64,000 nt of DNA from the NCBI GenBank assembly GCA_036023115.1, contig JAYKKT010000079.1, forward strand, positions 12,701,501-12,765,500, read 5' to 3'. The stretch's first letter is position 1; each line of letters opens with the position of its first letter. Source of the DNA: Brasenia schreberi (lineage: Eukaryota; Streptophyta; Magnoliopsida; Nymphaeales; Cabombaceae). Made by a program: the position numbers and the translations under genes. Under the pieces are notes generated by a model that was given only the letters and a program-made list of their open reading frames with translations, did no database searches and was not told the DNA's origin. Shown here piece after piece: positions 39,062 to 51,412 of the stretch.

Positions 39062-40342
39062 GTAGTCCGACCTGAAACCGAACCGGCCCACAAATAGGAT
39101 GGAATCGAAACTGCTGAATCCAGTTTTGTAACCGTAACTGGGTATGTTTCGATTTGGTTACTGTTTGTATATATGAAAAACCGACCCGTAATTAGGATCA
39201 CTATGAAAACCGACGGTTTGGTTTCGGTTCGAACCGTCCGGTTGGTTGCAGATCCGAACCGCTGGTTCCGATAATTTTCCTGTTTTGAGTCCGGTTTCAA
39301 CCCAGAATTAATGATTAAAATACATATATTTAAATAAGAGAGCGACATGTGGTACTCTCTGATTCTCTATGATATATATTATGTACATAAATTATATATA
39401 TTAAATATAATATATTAATTGATAATTGAAAGGACATTGACTTCCATGTATTTTTGAGCACCATGTGGCACTCAAACACTGGCTAGGGCTGCTGTTGTAC
39501 ATGGCGCCTCTTGTCATGTCCATGTGCCCGGGCACCATGTAGCACATAGGTACGGGACAAGCAGTTAACCTTGCTGACCGTGTGGCAGTAAAGCAGCCGC
39601 ATGCTGTCTCGTGCTTGCACCCAAGCTCCAAGTGACGCCCGGGTACTGGCTATCACCTCTTTTAAATTTTAATATTTTAAATTTCAATGAGCACCACGTG
39701 GTACCCATTTATTAGTTAGCTATGAATTAGTGATCAATCATGCTGACCATTCGAATGATCATTTGCTATTATGAAGAATATTTTTATTCTATAAATAACA
39801 ATTTTCAAAATCGAAATCATACAACTCTCAAGCCCTTGCTATTGCAGCCTTGCTCATACAACCTTTTCTTCCTCTTGCAGTATTGTTTTATAAATAACAA
39901 TGCTTTTAATTTGTTTAGTTATTTTGTTAAGTGAACGACTTACTATGGTAACGGTTCTTTTAGTTTCAAAAATAAAAGAAAAGTCGTTTCGAACAAAAGC
40001 TGAAGTTGCATATTTCTCAAAGAAAGTACGATAGATATAGGTAGTGATACATGTATTAACGTATCATTTGTATACAATACCATTTAGCCACAGGAAGGTC
40101 AATAAATGCAACCCGCACATAAAGGACGTCCTCCAAAAGCTAAGTCACAGGGATCCAATTTATTTAAAATTTATTTTATAAAATTATATGATGAATAAGA
40201 CAATGTGAATCAGGCGAAGTGTAACTACTTGGATAAGGTATATAATTTTAAGCCAGGAGATGGTTATGACAAATTAATAAATCATATTATAAAAAAATAT
40301 CTAAGAGTAATCGGTTTAGATGTTTATTAAGCTCAATTTTCT

Positions 40343-40612
40343 ATGCAAGAAAGTTTTACTAGTGGATCTACGTCTATGAAGCTTTTCCACTACAATTCCC
40401 CTCGAGATAGTCAGGAGTTTGCACGTTTTATTTCAGTAGAACATTTTTGTTTTAATTTTGATAAAAAACTTGGATGTGTTGATTATGTAGAAAATGCTTA
40501 CAATCGTTTAACTGCACCTATTTTAAGACAATCAACTAGTATACATATTTATAAATTATATAAAGTGAAAAAGAGTTGGCTTTATTTTTTCGTTCATTTG
40601 AGTGTAGTATGA
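40343..40612 (+). pseudogene. hAT transposase fragment
   Basis: An 89-codon stretch (SPRDSQEFARFISVEHFCFNF) in the place where RICESLEEPER-type transposases carry the segment between the BED finger and the RNase H-like domain. It follows the degenerate finger in a different frame. Confidence 0.6.
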
Positions 40613-41340
40613 ACTTATAATTGGTAGTTGCATGCATATATGGGTGTTAATAGACGAGAGTTGGTCAATTCAAAAATGTCCACTTTAATATTTTGATAAA
40701 TCACACTGCATAAAATATTTATTATATATTAAAATCAATTTTTGAAGAGTATCGATTGTCTTGTAAAAGTCTTTCAATTATACTTGATAATGCTGTTGCA
40801 AATATATTTGCTATTTCTGAATTACAAAGAATATGACAACATATTTTAGGTGGTACATTTTTCATATTTGATGTGCTTGTCATGTACTTAACCTATGTAT
40901 AAAAGATGGTTTGAAAACTATATAACCTGAAATACAATCTAATAGAGACACACTCAATTTTCTTTCTTTGGAGCCATCTTAATGTTAGAAATGAATGGGT
41001 AGATTTTTATAAACAAAAGGTTACAAGACCAAGAAAAATTTCAAAAAATGTTGAACACTGTGGGAACTCGACCTATCAAATGTTATCCGTGACTATGTCA
41101 TATAAAGACTTATTAATGAAGCTTATGCACCTTCATTTTCCATAATCAAATTTATTTGAATCTAATTAGGATGTTTGTACATGTTTTTTATATCTCTTTT
41201 CTATTTTTAATAATGCTATAAATGTATTATCTAGTGTTTACTATCTAACTTGTAATTTATTTGTTTATCAAGCTTTAAAAATAGTTTATGCATTATCACA
41301 TTTTTGTATAAGTTCTTACTTATCTCATATTGTATAGGAG

Positions 41341-41754
41341 ATGACAGAAAAATGGCTTAATTATTATATAGATCTTCCACCAATTAGTTTAGTTGTTATT
41401 GCATTAAATACTAGATTAAAATTAGAAGGCTTAGAATTATTTTTAAATGTTTATTATATAGATCTTTCATTAAACGAGCTTAAGGATATCAAAGGTATAA
41501 TCAATGATATAAGATTAAACATTAATCAATTATATGTCAATTATAGTTTTGTGCATAGTCATCTTGTTTCACAAGTAGAAGCAAGCAGTGGCAATCATGC
41601 ATCCTCTTCTCTTGGTGATAAATTTTTTAGTCACATTTTGAAATCTAGGCTTAGAAAGTGGTCAAAATCTATTGACTCGATAGAGTTTGAGGTATACAAT
41701 GCTATTCATTATGATCTTCATAAATTTAAAGAAGATAAGATGAAAAAATATTAG
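41341..41754 (+). pseudogene. hAT transposase fragment (DUF4413-like)
   Basis: A 137-codon frame beginning MTEKWLNYYIDLPPISLVVI and LNTRLKLEGLEL. It corresponds to the region of RICESLEEPER-type transposases that normally reads K-W-x-K-Y-W ... LDPR-x-KL. The diagnostic DPR has become NTR. The C-terminal dimerisation region follows out of frame. Confidence 0.7.
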
Positions 41755-42647
41755 ATATTTTAAAATGATGTCGAGAGCATCAACTTACTTATCTAATTTA
41801 TTTTTAATTGCTTGATGATTGGCTAAGAGTAAGGCATCAAGCACATACACATGAAGAACTACCAGTTAACATATATACCAAAGACTAAATTACTGAAAGA
41901 GGAACTAATATGAGTATTATTGACATTGATGTCACGCAAGTATAGAGCGACAATGATGATTAAGTTAATGACTAATACTTAGATAATTGTATAACTTATA
42001 GTCTTATACCAATATATTTTATTATATTGTATGTAATATATGTTGTATTCATAATGACTAATACTTAGATAATTGTATAACTTATAGTCTTATATACACT
42101 TATATAGTCTTATATAAGTATAAGTTATAGTCTTATAAGTTATGTAGTTATATAACTTATAGTCTTATAGTTTAATGGTTATATACTAATACTTATATAA
42201 CTAAACCAAATCCGAAACTGTCCTGTAACTGAATTCGAAACCATCCAAAAACCGGATCTAGAACTGAATTCGAAACAAGAACCGGACTGTCTATTGGATG
42301 GTTTAGTTATGGTTCTTGGTTCTGGGTAACTTGGAAATGGACATGTCTACCCGTGAGGGACTCATAACAAAAGATACCTGAAATGATTTGTTAGAACTAA
42401 TCCACCATGAGAGACCTCCTCCTTCTCAATGCTACAACTAATCTCCTGGTAAGCCTTTCCATCACAATCAAGAAAAGTTATGATTGAAACGGGATCACCT
42501 AACCTTATTATACCTTGGGAGGTGGTGAATAATTCTCCAGCCTCATCATTAACGAGTAACACATAACTTATTGTAGTAACACATGCCATGATAATATTTA
42601 CCTATCTGTTTGTGAAATCGAAAAGAGACATCATCTTTTAGAAAAAG

Positions 42648-42956
42648 CTAGTAGACCCGATCATAAGCTTTCATTAAATTTGTCTTAAACATAGCAAATG
42701 GTTTCTTGTCAAAGGTCATCATTGAATCAACCATTTCATGCACAACCAAAATACTTTCTTGGATACTGCGTCTCTTACGAAAAACTCCCTGATTCATTCT
42801 AGCAATTATAATCTTTGCAATGATTTTATATACAAAGGTGCATAGACTAATTAACAAAAACTCAACGATCTTCGTTGTACTTGTGCATTTAGGAAAAAGC
42901 ACAATGTTGGCCGTATCGGCTTCCTTTGAAAAGATTACCTGAGTTGAAAACATCAT
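42648..42956 (-). pseudogene. L1 reverse transcriptase fragment
   Basis: A 102-codon frame. NIVLFPKCTSTTKIVEFLLI corresponds to the plant L1 block L-x-P-K ... RPISL, and KTNLMKAYDRVY to the catalytic L-D-x-x-KAYDRV motif with the first Asp replaced by Asn. Confidence 0.75.
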
Positions 42957-43483
42957 CTCGCCCTATGATGTGCAAGTAAACTTGATAAAACACCTCTGAG
43001 AACCCTTATGGTTCTAGAGCACAATCTGGCCTTAGATCACAAATTTCTTTTCGAATCTCTTCATCTGTCACCAATTTGAGAATCTGTGCATCACTATCTT
43101 GTTGCTCAGATCCACTGTGTGTTATAATCTCTCTGGAACATTCGATTATGCTTCTGGATATGTCACCCACTATATTAGAGTTTCATATGATTAGGCTAGC
43201 TTTGACAAATCTTAGCTTCTTGATGACTTTATACATGAGAATATCATTCATTGGAGTTGACTAAGCCTACTTTAAAATATGCTCACATGATTGGATATGA
43301 GTCTACATTCTAAAAATTTTGAAAGGAGTTTTTGGTGAAGGGACTACATTGTTATAATAAGTCAACAATCAAGGAGTCTGGGGAAGGATTTTTATCCAGG
43401 AGCCTAAATAGGTATGCATCCAAAGAATGTTAACTAGGCATCTATCAATTCTACTGGCGATAAAGCGAAAGCCTTTCTATCGG

Positions 43484-43780
43484 TTAAGTCCACGTAAAAG
43501 AAGGACATGAAGTTGGGAGACCTAACAAATTGCAATATATGATGAATTCATTAAAATCAATTTTAGCTTGATAATTACTTGTGCCTCCTATTCGTTCAAC
43601 TCTTGATCTAGTGGAGTTCCAGTCGCCTACCAACAACCAAGAAGCCTTGGGATCAAAATGTGTCAGGGAATTCCAGAGGTTATATGTAGCCATATAATAA
43701 TTGTAGCAGTAAATGCCCAAGATAAAAAATACATTGTCATTGTGCCTCATTTTTATAGTGAAATGCTTTGACACATCCAT
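43484..43780 (-). pseudogene. L1 endonuclease fragment
   Basis: A 98-codon frame with FFILGIYCYN, WLLVGDWNSTRSRVERIGG (metal-binding GDxN motif) and SFTWT, the usual sequence of a plant L1 endonuclease C-terminal half. Confidence 0.75.
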
Positions 43781-43857
43781 CTATTGCATAAAAAAGGCAA
43801 ATATTTTGGAAAGGTATATAATTCATGCCAGTAGGATGTGGTCAAAGTTACCCTACA

Positions 43858-43858
<1 letters not shown>

Positions 43859-43951
<93 letters not shown>
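43859..43951. repeat. (CA)n(TA)n(TG)n palindromic microsatellite
   Basis: About 15 CA, 14 TA and 17 TG units in succession, so the whole tract is a near-perfect inverted repeat of about 92 bases. Confidence 0.93.
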
Positions 43952-43952
<1 letters not shown>

Positions 43953-44340
43953 ATAATGGACAAAAATTCTGTCTATTGCATTCTTAGTAATTCTATTTTA
44001 AAAAAGAAAGGTTATGTTTACCTTATTTTCAAAAACCCCTTGTATTCAAAGCAAGTATCTTCATGTATTATTCGATGACCTTTACTCTTGGAGTGGCCTA
44101 TCTCCAAATTCTTATCAGCAATATGAGAACCTTCGACAAGTAAAAAGTTTATGGGTAACTGTTGGACATTTATATAAGCTAACTTGTCATGAACAATCAA
44201 TTGTATAGAAATGCGATGTCTAGGTTCTTGAAGCTCATTGGTACTGTATCTCTTCATCTGCTCCCTCTTGGCACCAATTTGAGTATATGGAACCATTGAT
44301 AAATTGGAATTAGCAGGAATAATGGATGTCATTCCCATGC

Positions 44341-44432
44341 TCGAATCCTTTGAGTTAAACAAAAGTTTTTGGGCTGAAATATCACCTCGAATCCTTTGAA
44401 TTAAACAAAAGCTTTTGGGCTGAAATATCACC
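44341..44432 (+). repeat. 46-bp tandem duplication
   Basis: Unit 44341-44386 is repeated at 44387-44432 with two changes (tcgaatccttt, aaacaaaag, gggctgaaatatcacc). Confidence 0.9.
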
Positions 44433-47400
44433 TTTCTCTAACCTGATATTGTTTTTTGCCATTTGGCGATAAGGGCTCTCGGGGATGCAACTTCAACTTG
44501 ATTAATGGTGATTAGAGCAATGAAGAATCCTAAGGGTGATTATCAATAATCAAGGCTTGACTATGATAGCATGCTTTGTGCATCCCTTTCTCCCATGAAC
44601 TACTCATAGAATCGTGAACATGAGTAGAGTTCCCCAACCTTGAGGTCATGCTAACCATAGATGGTCCCACTTCCTCTGTACTGGGATCTTGTGGGGGAAG
44701 AGTTGTTAATTGTACTTGGCCTTCATCTATTTCATGCAATACCAACAATGAGTTAGTTGTATTTGGTCTTCCTCTTTATTCGGATGGACACACTCATTGG
44801 TGCTTTATTGAGGTACCAGGACACCTTGTGCGTCCTGTACACATGCATGACTATGATGATAAGTCGAGCTGCATACCTTGTAGAATACAACCTTGGCCTC
44901 ATACTCAAGGTGGAAGTCAAAATTCTCTCATTCAGTTATACCGTGATAATCCTTTGCAGGTTCTTATCCATTAGAATTTTGGTGCAGATACAGGTGAAGG
45001 AAAGACTTCCTCTAGAGTGCGTTATCTTTATTATAGTCTATGTCTATGATTTATACCATAATATCTATCTTATCTATTACCTACGTGAAAACTACAAATT
45101 AGTTTAAGGTTACCATCACTCAATTAAAGTCAACAATGGCTGGTTGAAGGTCTGAAACAACAAACCTTATTGGTAGTTATAGTCATCTCACCTATGACAT
45201 ATGGAAGTTATTAGTATAAGGTTACCATTGCTCGATAAAGGCAATCAACAACGAGTTATCTAGTATTTGAAACAAGCATGTTTATTGTATAATATTTTGT
45301 CAACATCTTGTCATTAGCACATCTCCTCTATGAAAAGCTCACTTGACCACATGATTGTACCATGTGTGGCATGTGAACGATTTCTTGTCAATTGTTTGAT
45401 ACTAACACATCTCTACTAGGAAAATGTGTAAAATCTCATGGACATCATAGAGAGTAACAACCATTTCTCAATAAAGGTTGTCATCTACAACTAGTTAAAC
45501 ATTTGAAACAATAAATCTTCATGCTTAGATAACCTTGATTATTGCGCAATATCTTAACAATTGTTTGACATTGATACATCTCCTCCAAAAAAAAGGCTAC
45601 TCGACCTTGGATATTTACATGTTATCAATTTCAATAGTCCTTGGATATTTACACAGAATTTTCGGTGGTTACATATATATATATATATATATATATGTAA
45701 ATCTTTTAGTTATTATACATATAATATAAAGGCTTAGAATTACCTGCTCCTACAAAACTATATATGCAATGTGACATGTAAAGATAGGAAACAACTCTAT
45801 GGTAGGGGGACGTCACATCATCATTCTCTATAGGATATTCATTGATACCATTATCATGAAGATGCTTTGAAGGACCAACTTCATCATGGTAGTCTAAAGA
45901 AGCTACCACATAATCTATTTTAATGTTAGGCTGAATTTTAGGATGATCCGCCTATGACCTCTCCATATTCCCCTCCTCTTGGTGTCAAGAGGATCATCTA
46001 TTATATGTCAACCCAAAGGCATTGCATAGTCTCGACGATGTTACAACAATACAACCTTCTAGTCTGTCGCCTCTACATGATACATCGTCACCTCTCCGAG
46101 CCATTCTTATATAAGATATATAAAAAATGTTTCATTAGACTATGCGAATATACAACAAAGTATGTAATATTAGCAATAATACAACTTATAATATATATTA
46201 TATCATATAAATATATGTATAAAGATAGCGCTAAATACATAATGATATTAAGTGCATATAAATTCTTAAATATTTTCACCATTCGATTTTTGAGATCAAT
46301 GATGAAAATTTGAATTAAAAATATCGTTTATTTTTGTGTTTTGCATTTAATGCAAAGTAATTGAAGTCTCCATTGTTTGTCTTAAACATGAACGTTTAAG
46401 ATGTTTGAGTATGCCTCTCTCTCTCTATTTTTTTTCTCTTTTTAAAGAAAACTCGGCATAAGTGCTTCGTATTTGAAATAAGAAATGTGATCTTAGGGCA
46501 CCATGTTAAGCAAAAGGATGTGACATGAATACGCCATGCAAAGCACAGGCACGTGGCACACATGCATCGACTATTGCAAACTAGCCGCGTCTTCAACGTG
46601 CGAGGGAAGACAAAGAGACGAGGCATAGCTGTGTCTACCCCAAGGAGGTGTTGCGGTATCTTTGCCGATGCCATTGGGTTCACAGTTTACCAAATTCAAT
46701 TTCGGTCAAATCAAACACTCGAAGTCAAATGCAAGAAGAAGCATAAGCGTGCGTCGATCCTTCGGTCAGAGCACGACCTTTGATAGTGAACAAAGGTGCC
46801 AGAGAGAGAGAGAGCGAGCGAGCATCAGGGTAATTTAAACAAACAAACAAACGCAGGGGCGGCCGGAAGGGCTGAGTTTAGTAAAAATCAGTGTATCTTT
46901 GGTAACACCCAATAATGATGTGGATGGTGAATTTGATTCTTTTATAATACAACATTTGGATCAGGTTTACTTGTGTAGATCCACAACTAAAATGAACGTA
47001 TATGCTGTAATGACGCACAAAGTGATTGATGGATGGTCACTAAAGTATTAAAAAAGTACAATTCATTAACTGAAAACCGACGAAATTGCGTGGTCCATAT
47101 TCAAAATGTGGGTGGAAATATCCTCTCCAAATCAAATCTGGAGCAAGTAGCCCGATACTGAACACGATAAACATGCTTATTTTATTTTTGAGTGGACCTA
47201 ATATTCGGTAATTCTGTATACCAGCGTAAACGCGGTTTATGCATCTTCATGGGTGTAATTGGGGCTCATAAATCGGTCAAACCTGCATCAGACCCATATC
47301 CGAACCCAACTTTATAATGTTACTACTAGCCGAGAATTTGACCAGGCCTTTTATGCAGAAACAAAGTATGGATCCTACTACTAGTTCATAGGCAAGTGCC

Positions 47401-47557
47401 AAAACCTTAATTAGCATCTGGATCGAATCTGAGATTTGGAATGTTATGAGCCATGCCTGGCTCCATAATTGATCGTAAGAATCCTAATAGATAGCCCGTT
47501 GATCGTCAAGGTGGATTTAGGTCAACCACTAGCCGAGACAAGCAGACGCGATCTCTT
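44433..47557. other. No gene seen; degenerate repeats
   Basis: 45105-45600 holds three degenerate units of roughly 150-200 bases sharing gttaccat, ctcgataaagg, tttgaaacaa and gacacatctcctc-like words. A TA microsatellite is at 45672-45698 and a short GA tract at 46799-46818. 44648-44974 (+) is open for 108 codons but is not recognised. Confidence 0.45.
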
Positions 47558-47732
47558 TGTAACGCAAAAATGACCATTCAAGCTATAAAATGTTACACGA
47601 AACAAAACTATACATCAATAAATGTATAATGTTACATAAATTAAATAAGAAAAAACGGCTTATAATAGAAAACCTAAACGTTAAAACCAGGATGATGAAT
47701 CTGTCTATAAATGTTGTATATAGAATACTACA
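47558..47732 (+). repeat. Left LTR of copia element
   Basis: A 175-bp repeat aligned with 52359-52532. It contains ctataaat as a likely TATA box and ends near actaca. Confidence 0.8.
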
Positions 47733-49040
47733 CAGTAAGAATAGAAAAACATTTTCTCTGAGAAAGCAGTCTCGGGGAAACCGTATACAACTCTATCTTC
47801 TTCCTTCGCCCAATCTCTCAGATGGCGTCCCTTGGCCCTACCTACGTTCTGCTGCAACTCAGGTAACCTCCGGCAACAAATCAGAGCATAGTCGCCTGCA
47901 CCGACATTGGAATCAGGGCCTGACTTGTCGGAAAACTCCACAAACAAGTAAAATAGTTTAAATAAAAAAAGAAGAAAAAATATTAAGGAGAGGTCGCCGA
48001 ACATTTTTTCCGACAGAAAGCAAAGAGAGGCCGGTATAAGAACACAAAGCGACAAGGCTTAGCCAAAAGGCAAAACGACAACACAGAGAGGCGAGAATCA
48101 ACAAGAAAGCAGAGCGATGAGGCGGAGCGACGAAGCCTAGGTAGAGCGGCGGAAGAGGCGAGGCAGAACTCCCTCTTCTTCTTCTTCCTCTCTCCTCGCT
48201 GTATCTCTCCCTCCCTCTCTGTATCTCTTGCTCCCTCTGTCTCTCTCTCCACTCGCTGTATCTCTTACTCCCTCTCTCTCTCTTTCTCCCGTCACCCTCT
48301 TCCTCTCTCTCGCTGTTTCAAAACCGTGGGCTCCAAAAATCGAACGGTTTTTGGAAAACTACTAGAAACCAATTTTTTATTTTACAAAATTGTCACTAGA
48401 CAAAATTATGAAAATGCCTAGATATTTTCTAAATAAAAGATATTTTTACCCTTAACAGACAAAAAGGCAAAATTGACATCTGACAATTTTTGAAAATTAT
48501 GAAATATTGAACTGTGAAGTACAAAGTTGCCCTTCGATGACAGAAATTTCATAGTTTTGCCATTGTGCAAAAAGATATTACTGTCCTTGACTTTTTTAAG
48601 AAAATTACAAATACGGGTTGTGTGGACAATTATGATTCTACTCTCAATCAGTCATGAATTTTACAAAAAAAAGTGTCATTTTACTATTCTTCCTCGAGCC
48701 TTTCTGAAATATTACAAAATCGGGATAGAAGGGTAAAATTCCTGGTTTGTCCTTGAAGTTTTTTGGAAAATTAGAGTGTCATAAAATTAAGGAAAAATTA
48801 TTGTTTCTTCTCTAAGGTGGTTATGAAATAGCATAATCAAATTAAGAGTTTTTTCAAAATTGGTACCTAAGTATCAATTGAAATTACTCTTACGTACTTG
48901 GAAAATTTTCCAGATAAATAACTAAATATTTTTTGCAAATTATTTTTACAACAGTCTACTATATATCATCTAACATACGCGGTTGTTTGTTTCATCTTTT
49001 TCTTAGACCATCATATTGTTATTTTGCTAAACAGACTAAA
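47733..49040 (+). other. Copia leader with GC/pyrimidine-rich insert
   Basis: Unusually long for a copia leader. 47750-48310 is much richer in G and C than the rest of the element. It ends in a pyrimidine tract with repeated ctcgctgtatctct and ctccctctct words. The rest is AT-rich. No primer site was recognised. It could be captured or inserted foreign DNA. Confidence 0.45.
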
Positions 49041-49406
49041 ATGAACTTCAAGATTAATGTATCAGAGTTGACAAAAATAGAAAAACTAAATGATCTAAAT
49101 TTTTAAGTGTAGAAAAGACGTATCCCGTTAGCACTTACGCTTGAGGGTGTAAATTATGTTCTAAAGGATACAATTTCACTACCTACTCCAACTTCAAATG
49201 AAGAGTAAAAAGAAGTGTACAAACGGTTTCTTAAAAATGATACCATAGCCAAAACTATAATACTAACCTATATGTAGGACGACTTCATTAGGGTATTTGA
49301 AGAATACGAGAATGAAAAAGGGTTGTTTGATTCAATAATAGCTAAATATAATACTATAAATAAGCTACTATTTTAGTTATTACTACAAAAATACAACTCC
49401 AACAAA

Positions 49407-49619
49407 ATGAAAGGAGTTAATGTAGTAGAACATGTAAACCAAATGCTAGTAATGTCAAAAGACTTAGCTGTAGCAAAGTCGGTCATCCTTGAGGCTACAA
49501 AAATATTAACTATCTTAAACAACCTTCCCCTTTCATGGAATATGATTGCCACAACCTTGAGATTAGGAGCTGAAACAAACCTTTTTGAGTTACCCCTCAA
49601 ACTAGCATTTGAAGAATAA
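49407..49619 (+). pseudogene. Copia gag fragment
   Basis: VNVVEHVNQMLVMSKDLAVA and LNNLPLSWNMIATTLRLG resemble the UBN2-type gag domain (normally LxSLPxSW). Earlier gag sequence from 49041 (MNFKINVSELTKIEKLND) is in broken frames. Confidence 0.7.
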
Positions 49620-50394
49620 TACAAGAATAAAAATAAGAAGGATAAGTTGCTACTAGCTCAAAAAGAGATTGAGACAAACTCTAAACCAAATAAGAAAAGG
49701 AATAAATCAAATAAAAAGTTTGGCAAAAAAAAAATAGTCAAACTTTTAAAAAATCATAGGAAACCACTTCTCGGGTGAAGTGCTTAAACTATGAAAATAT
49801 GTGACATTATAAGAGGATTGCTGCGACAAGAAGATTGGCGGTAAAAACACGCAACAATGTGGTCAATCAGAGAAATTAGACATAATATGCGTGGTTTCTG
49901 AATACCTCTATGTGGACAACCAAATATCTAGTTGGTGGATTGACTCTAGAGCAACAAGACATATCTTAAAGAGCTAAGAAGGAGCTACGGATCTAAAGAA
50001 ATATAAACTAGGAGAACATAAGGTGTATATGAGAAATAACACAAATGTCCTTAAAGTGGGGTCCTTTAGGATTCATGTACAAGACACACAAGTTGTTCTA
50101 ACTGATGTATTAATTGTGCCAACTATAAATAGTACAACAAAAAGGTATAACAGGGACCTTACTGAATATGACAAAATCTATGTTAATAGATGCATCTTTA
50201 TGAAGGGTATTTTGGAAAAAAATAGTAAATGCCCTTGTATATATTGTAAATAGAGTACTTGTAAAGTTATATTCTTTACACCATATAAGATGTGGTTCGG
50301 AAGAAAATTCAACATAGGTCATCTAAAGAGATAGGGATCTATTACTCATGTTAAGATCCTTGAACAATCTAGAGGTAAGCTAGATAGTAGGTCT

Positions 50395-50595
50395 TTGAGA
50401 TGTGTATTTATTGAATATCATAAAGTATCTAAGGAATATCGATTTTATTACAAGGACCATGGACTCATAGAGAGCAGGGATGTTGAATTCCTAAAAGATA
50501 CTAAAAACGACATCCTTGAAAATGAAGATGAGTATGTTGACGGTCTAGTAGATGAGGTCAATCATCATTCAAACCCATATATAATCTTCTTGTAG
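50395..50595 (+). pseudogene. Copia integrase C-terminal fragment
   Basis: RCVFIEYHKVSKEYRFYYKD followed by LIESRDVEFLKD is the conserved end of copia integrase, where the family reads K-x-x-x-C-x-FIGY ... SRDVxFxE. The preceding TPYKMWFGRKFNIGHLK lies at about 50279-50330 in another frame. Confidence 0.78.
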
Positions 50596-50857
50596 AAACC
50601 AAAACTTTAAGTGGACATAAAAAACCTAGGGTCACACCATCCTACTTAAAGGATTATTACATTTACTTTGTAGAGAAAGTGTGCAATTCTGTGGATTTAG
50701 ATGAGCTGACTGATAACTTAACATATCAGCATGCTATTAACTCATTTGAATCAACATACTAGAAAAAAGCTATGGATGAGGAAATTGAATCTATTGAGAA
50801 AAACCAATTTTGGTAATTGACTGATTTGCCTAAAGGAATGAAAACTATAGGCTATAA

Positions 50858-51412
50858 ATGAGTTATAAAAAAAAAAAGGTCGATAGAATAATCAATAATT
50901 TTAAATCGAGGTTGGTTACAAATGATTTTTCACAAAAGAAGGGGATAAATTATGTTGAGACATATTTCTATGTTGCGATTTTTACATCCATAAGGATAAT
51001 CCAGGCAATTCCAACATATTATGATTTGGATTTACATCAATTAGATGTAAAAACTAATTTTCTAAATGTAGATTTAGATGAAATCATATATATACAACAA
51101 CCCGAAGGATACAGAGTTAAAGGCCAAGAATATAAAGTATATAGGTTGAAGAAATCCCTATATGATCTTAAACAATCACCTCATCAATGGTATTTAACTT
51201 TTCAAAATGCTAATCTTGAACTTGGATTTGTGACTAATAAACTTGACCACTGTGTATATATTCTGAATAGCAGAAGCCACTTTGTCATCCTATCTTTATA
51301 TATGGTTGACATATTGTTGACTAAAAATGACAATGATATGATTGTCAAAACAAAGTTATGGTTAAACTCAAGGTTTGAAATGAAGGATATGGGGAAACAT
51401 CTTATATCCTAG
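50858..51412 (+). pseudogene. Copia reverse transcriptase
   Basis: A 184-codon frame: FKSRLVTNDFSQKKGINYVE, LDLHQLDVKTNFLNVDLDE, EIIYIQQPEGY, YRLKKSLYDLKQSPHQWY and LSLYMVDILLTKND. The catalytic Y-V-D-D is read as Y-M-V-D, so one Asp is lost, and the usual DVKTAFLNG reads DVKTNFLNV. The first RT residues (AMDEEIESIEKNQFW) sit upstream after a stop at about 50816. Confidence 0.88.

Larger units (their letters stand above)
39062..42349 (+). mobile_element. hAT transposon (RICESLEEPER-like), decayed
   Basis: About 3.3 kb inserted in an L1 element. The ends carry inverted GAACCG/CGGTTC-rich subterminal DNA (39065-39300 and 42200-42340) as many plant hATs do, with termini near gtagtccg and catgtcta. 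Read through stops, the transposase shows a BED zinc finger (NQAKCNYLDKVYNFKPGDGY at about 40208-40265, second Cys lost), then 40343-40612. Next come LDNAVANIFAISELQ (about 40785), a WVDFYKQKVTRPRKI block (about 41000) and 41341-41754 with MTEKWLNYYIDLPP and LNTRLKLEGLEL. An exact 8-bp duplication is not preserved but a 6/8 match is. Confidence 0.78.
37850..44010 (-). mobile_element. L1-type LINE, decayed, split by a hAT element
   Basis: Order on the - strand: endonuclease C-terminus (43780-43484, WLLVGDWN and CPSFTWT), RT blocks (42956-42648, IVLFPKCTS, EFLLISLC, FKTNLMKAYDRVY), then a GLRQGDPLS-like block reading QGIIRLGDPVS in 42589-42362. A hAT insertion follows at 39062-42349. Beyond it come KYLGFSSFIGK at about 39010-38960 and EGGFGIRQVKEVNHALLAKNSW at about 38715-38645, both typical of plant L1 RT C-terminal regions. 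Both ends are uncertain, and the 5' end may extend past a CA/TA/TG palindrome at 43859. Many stops make it inactive. Confidence 0.75.
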
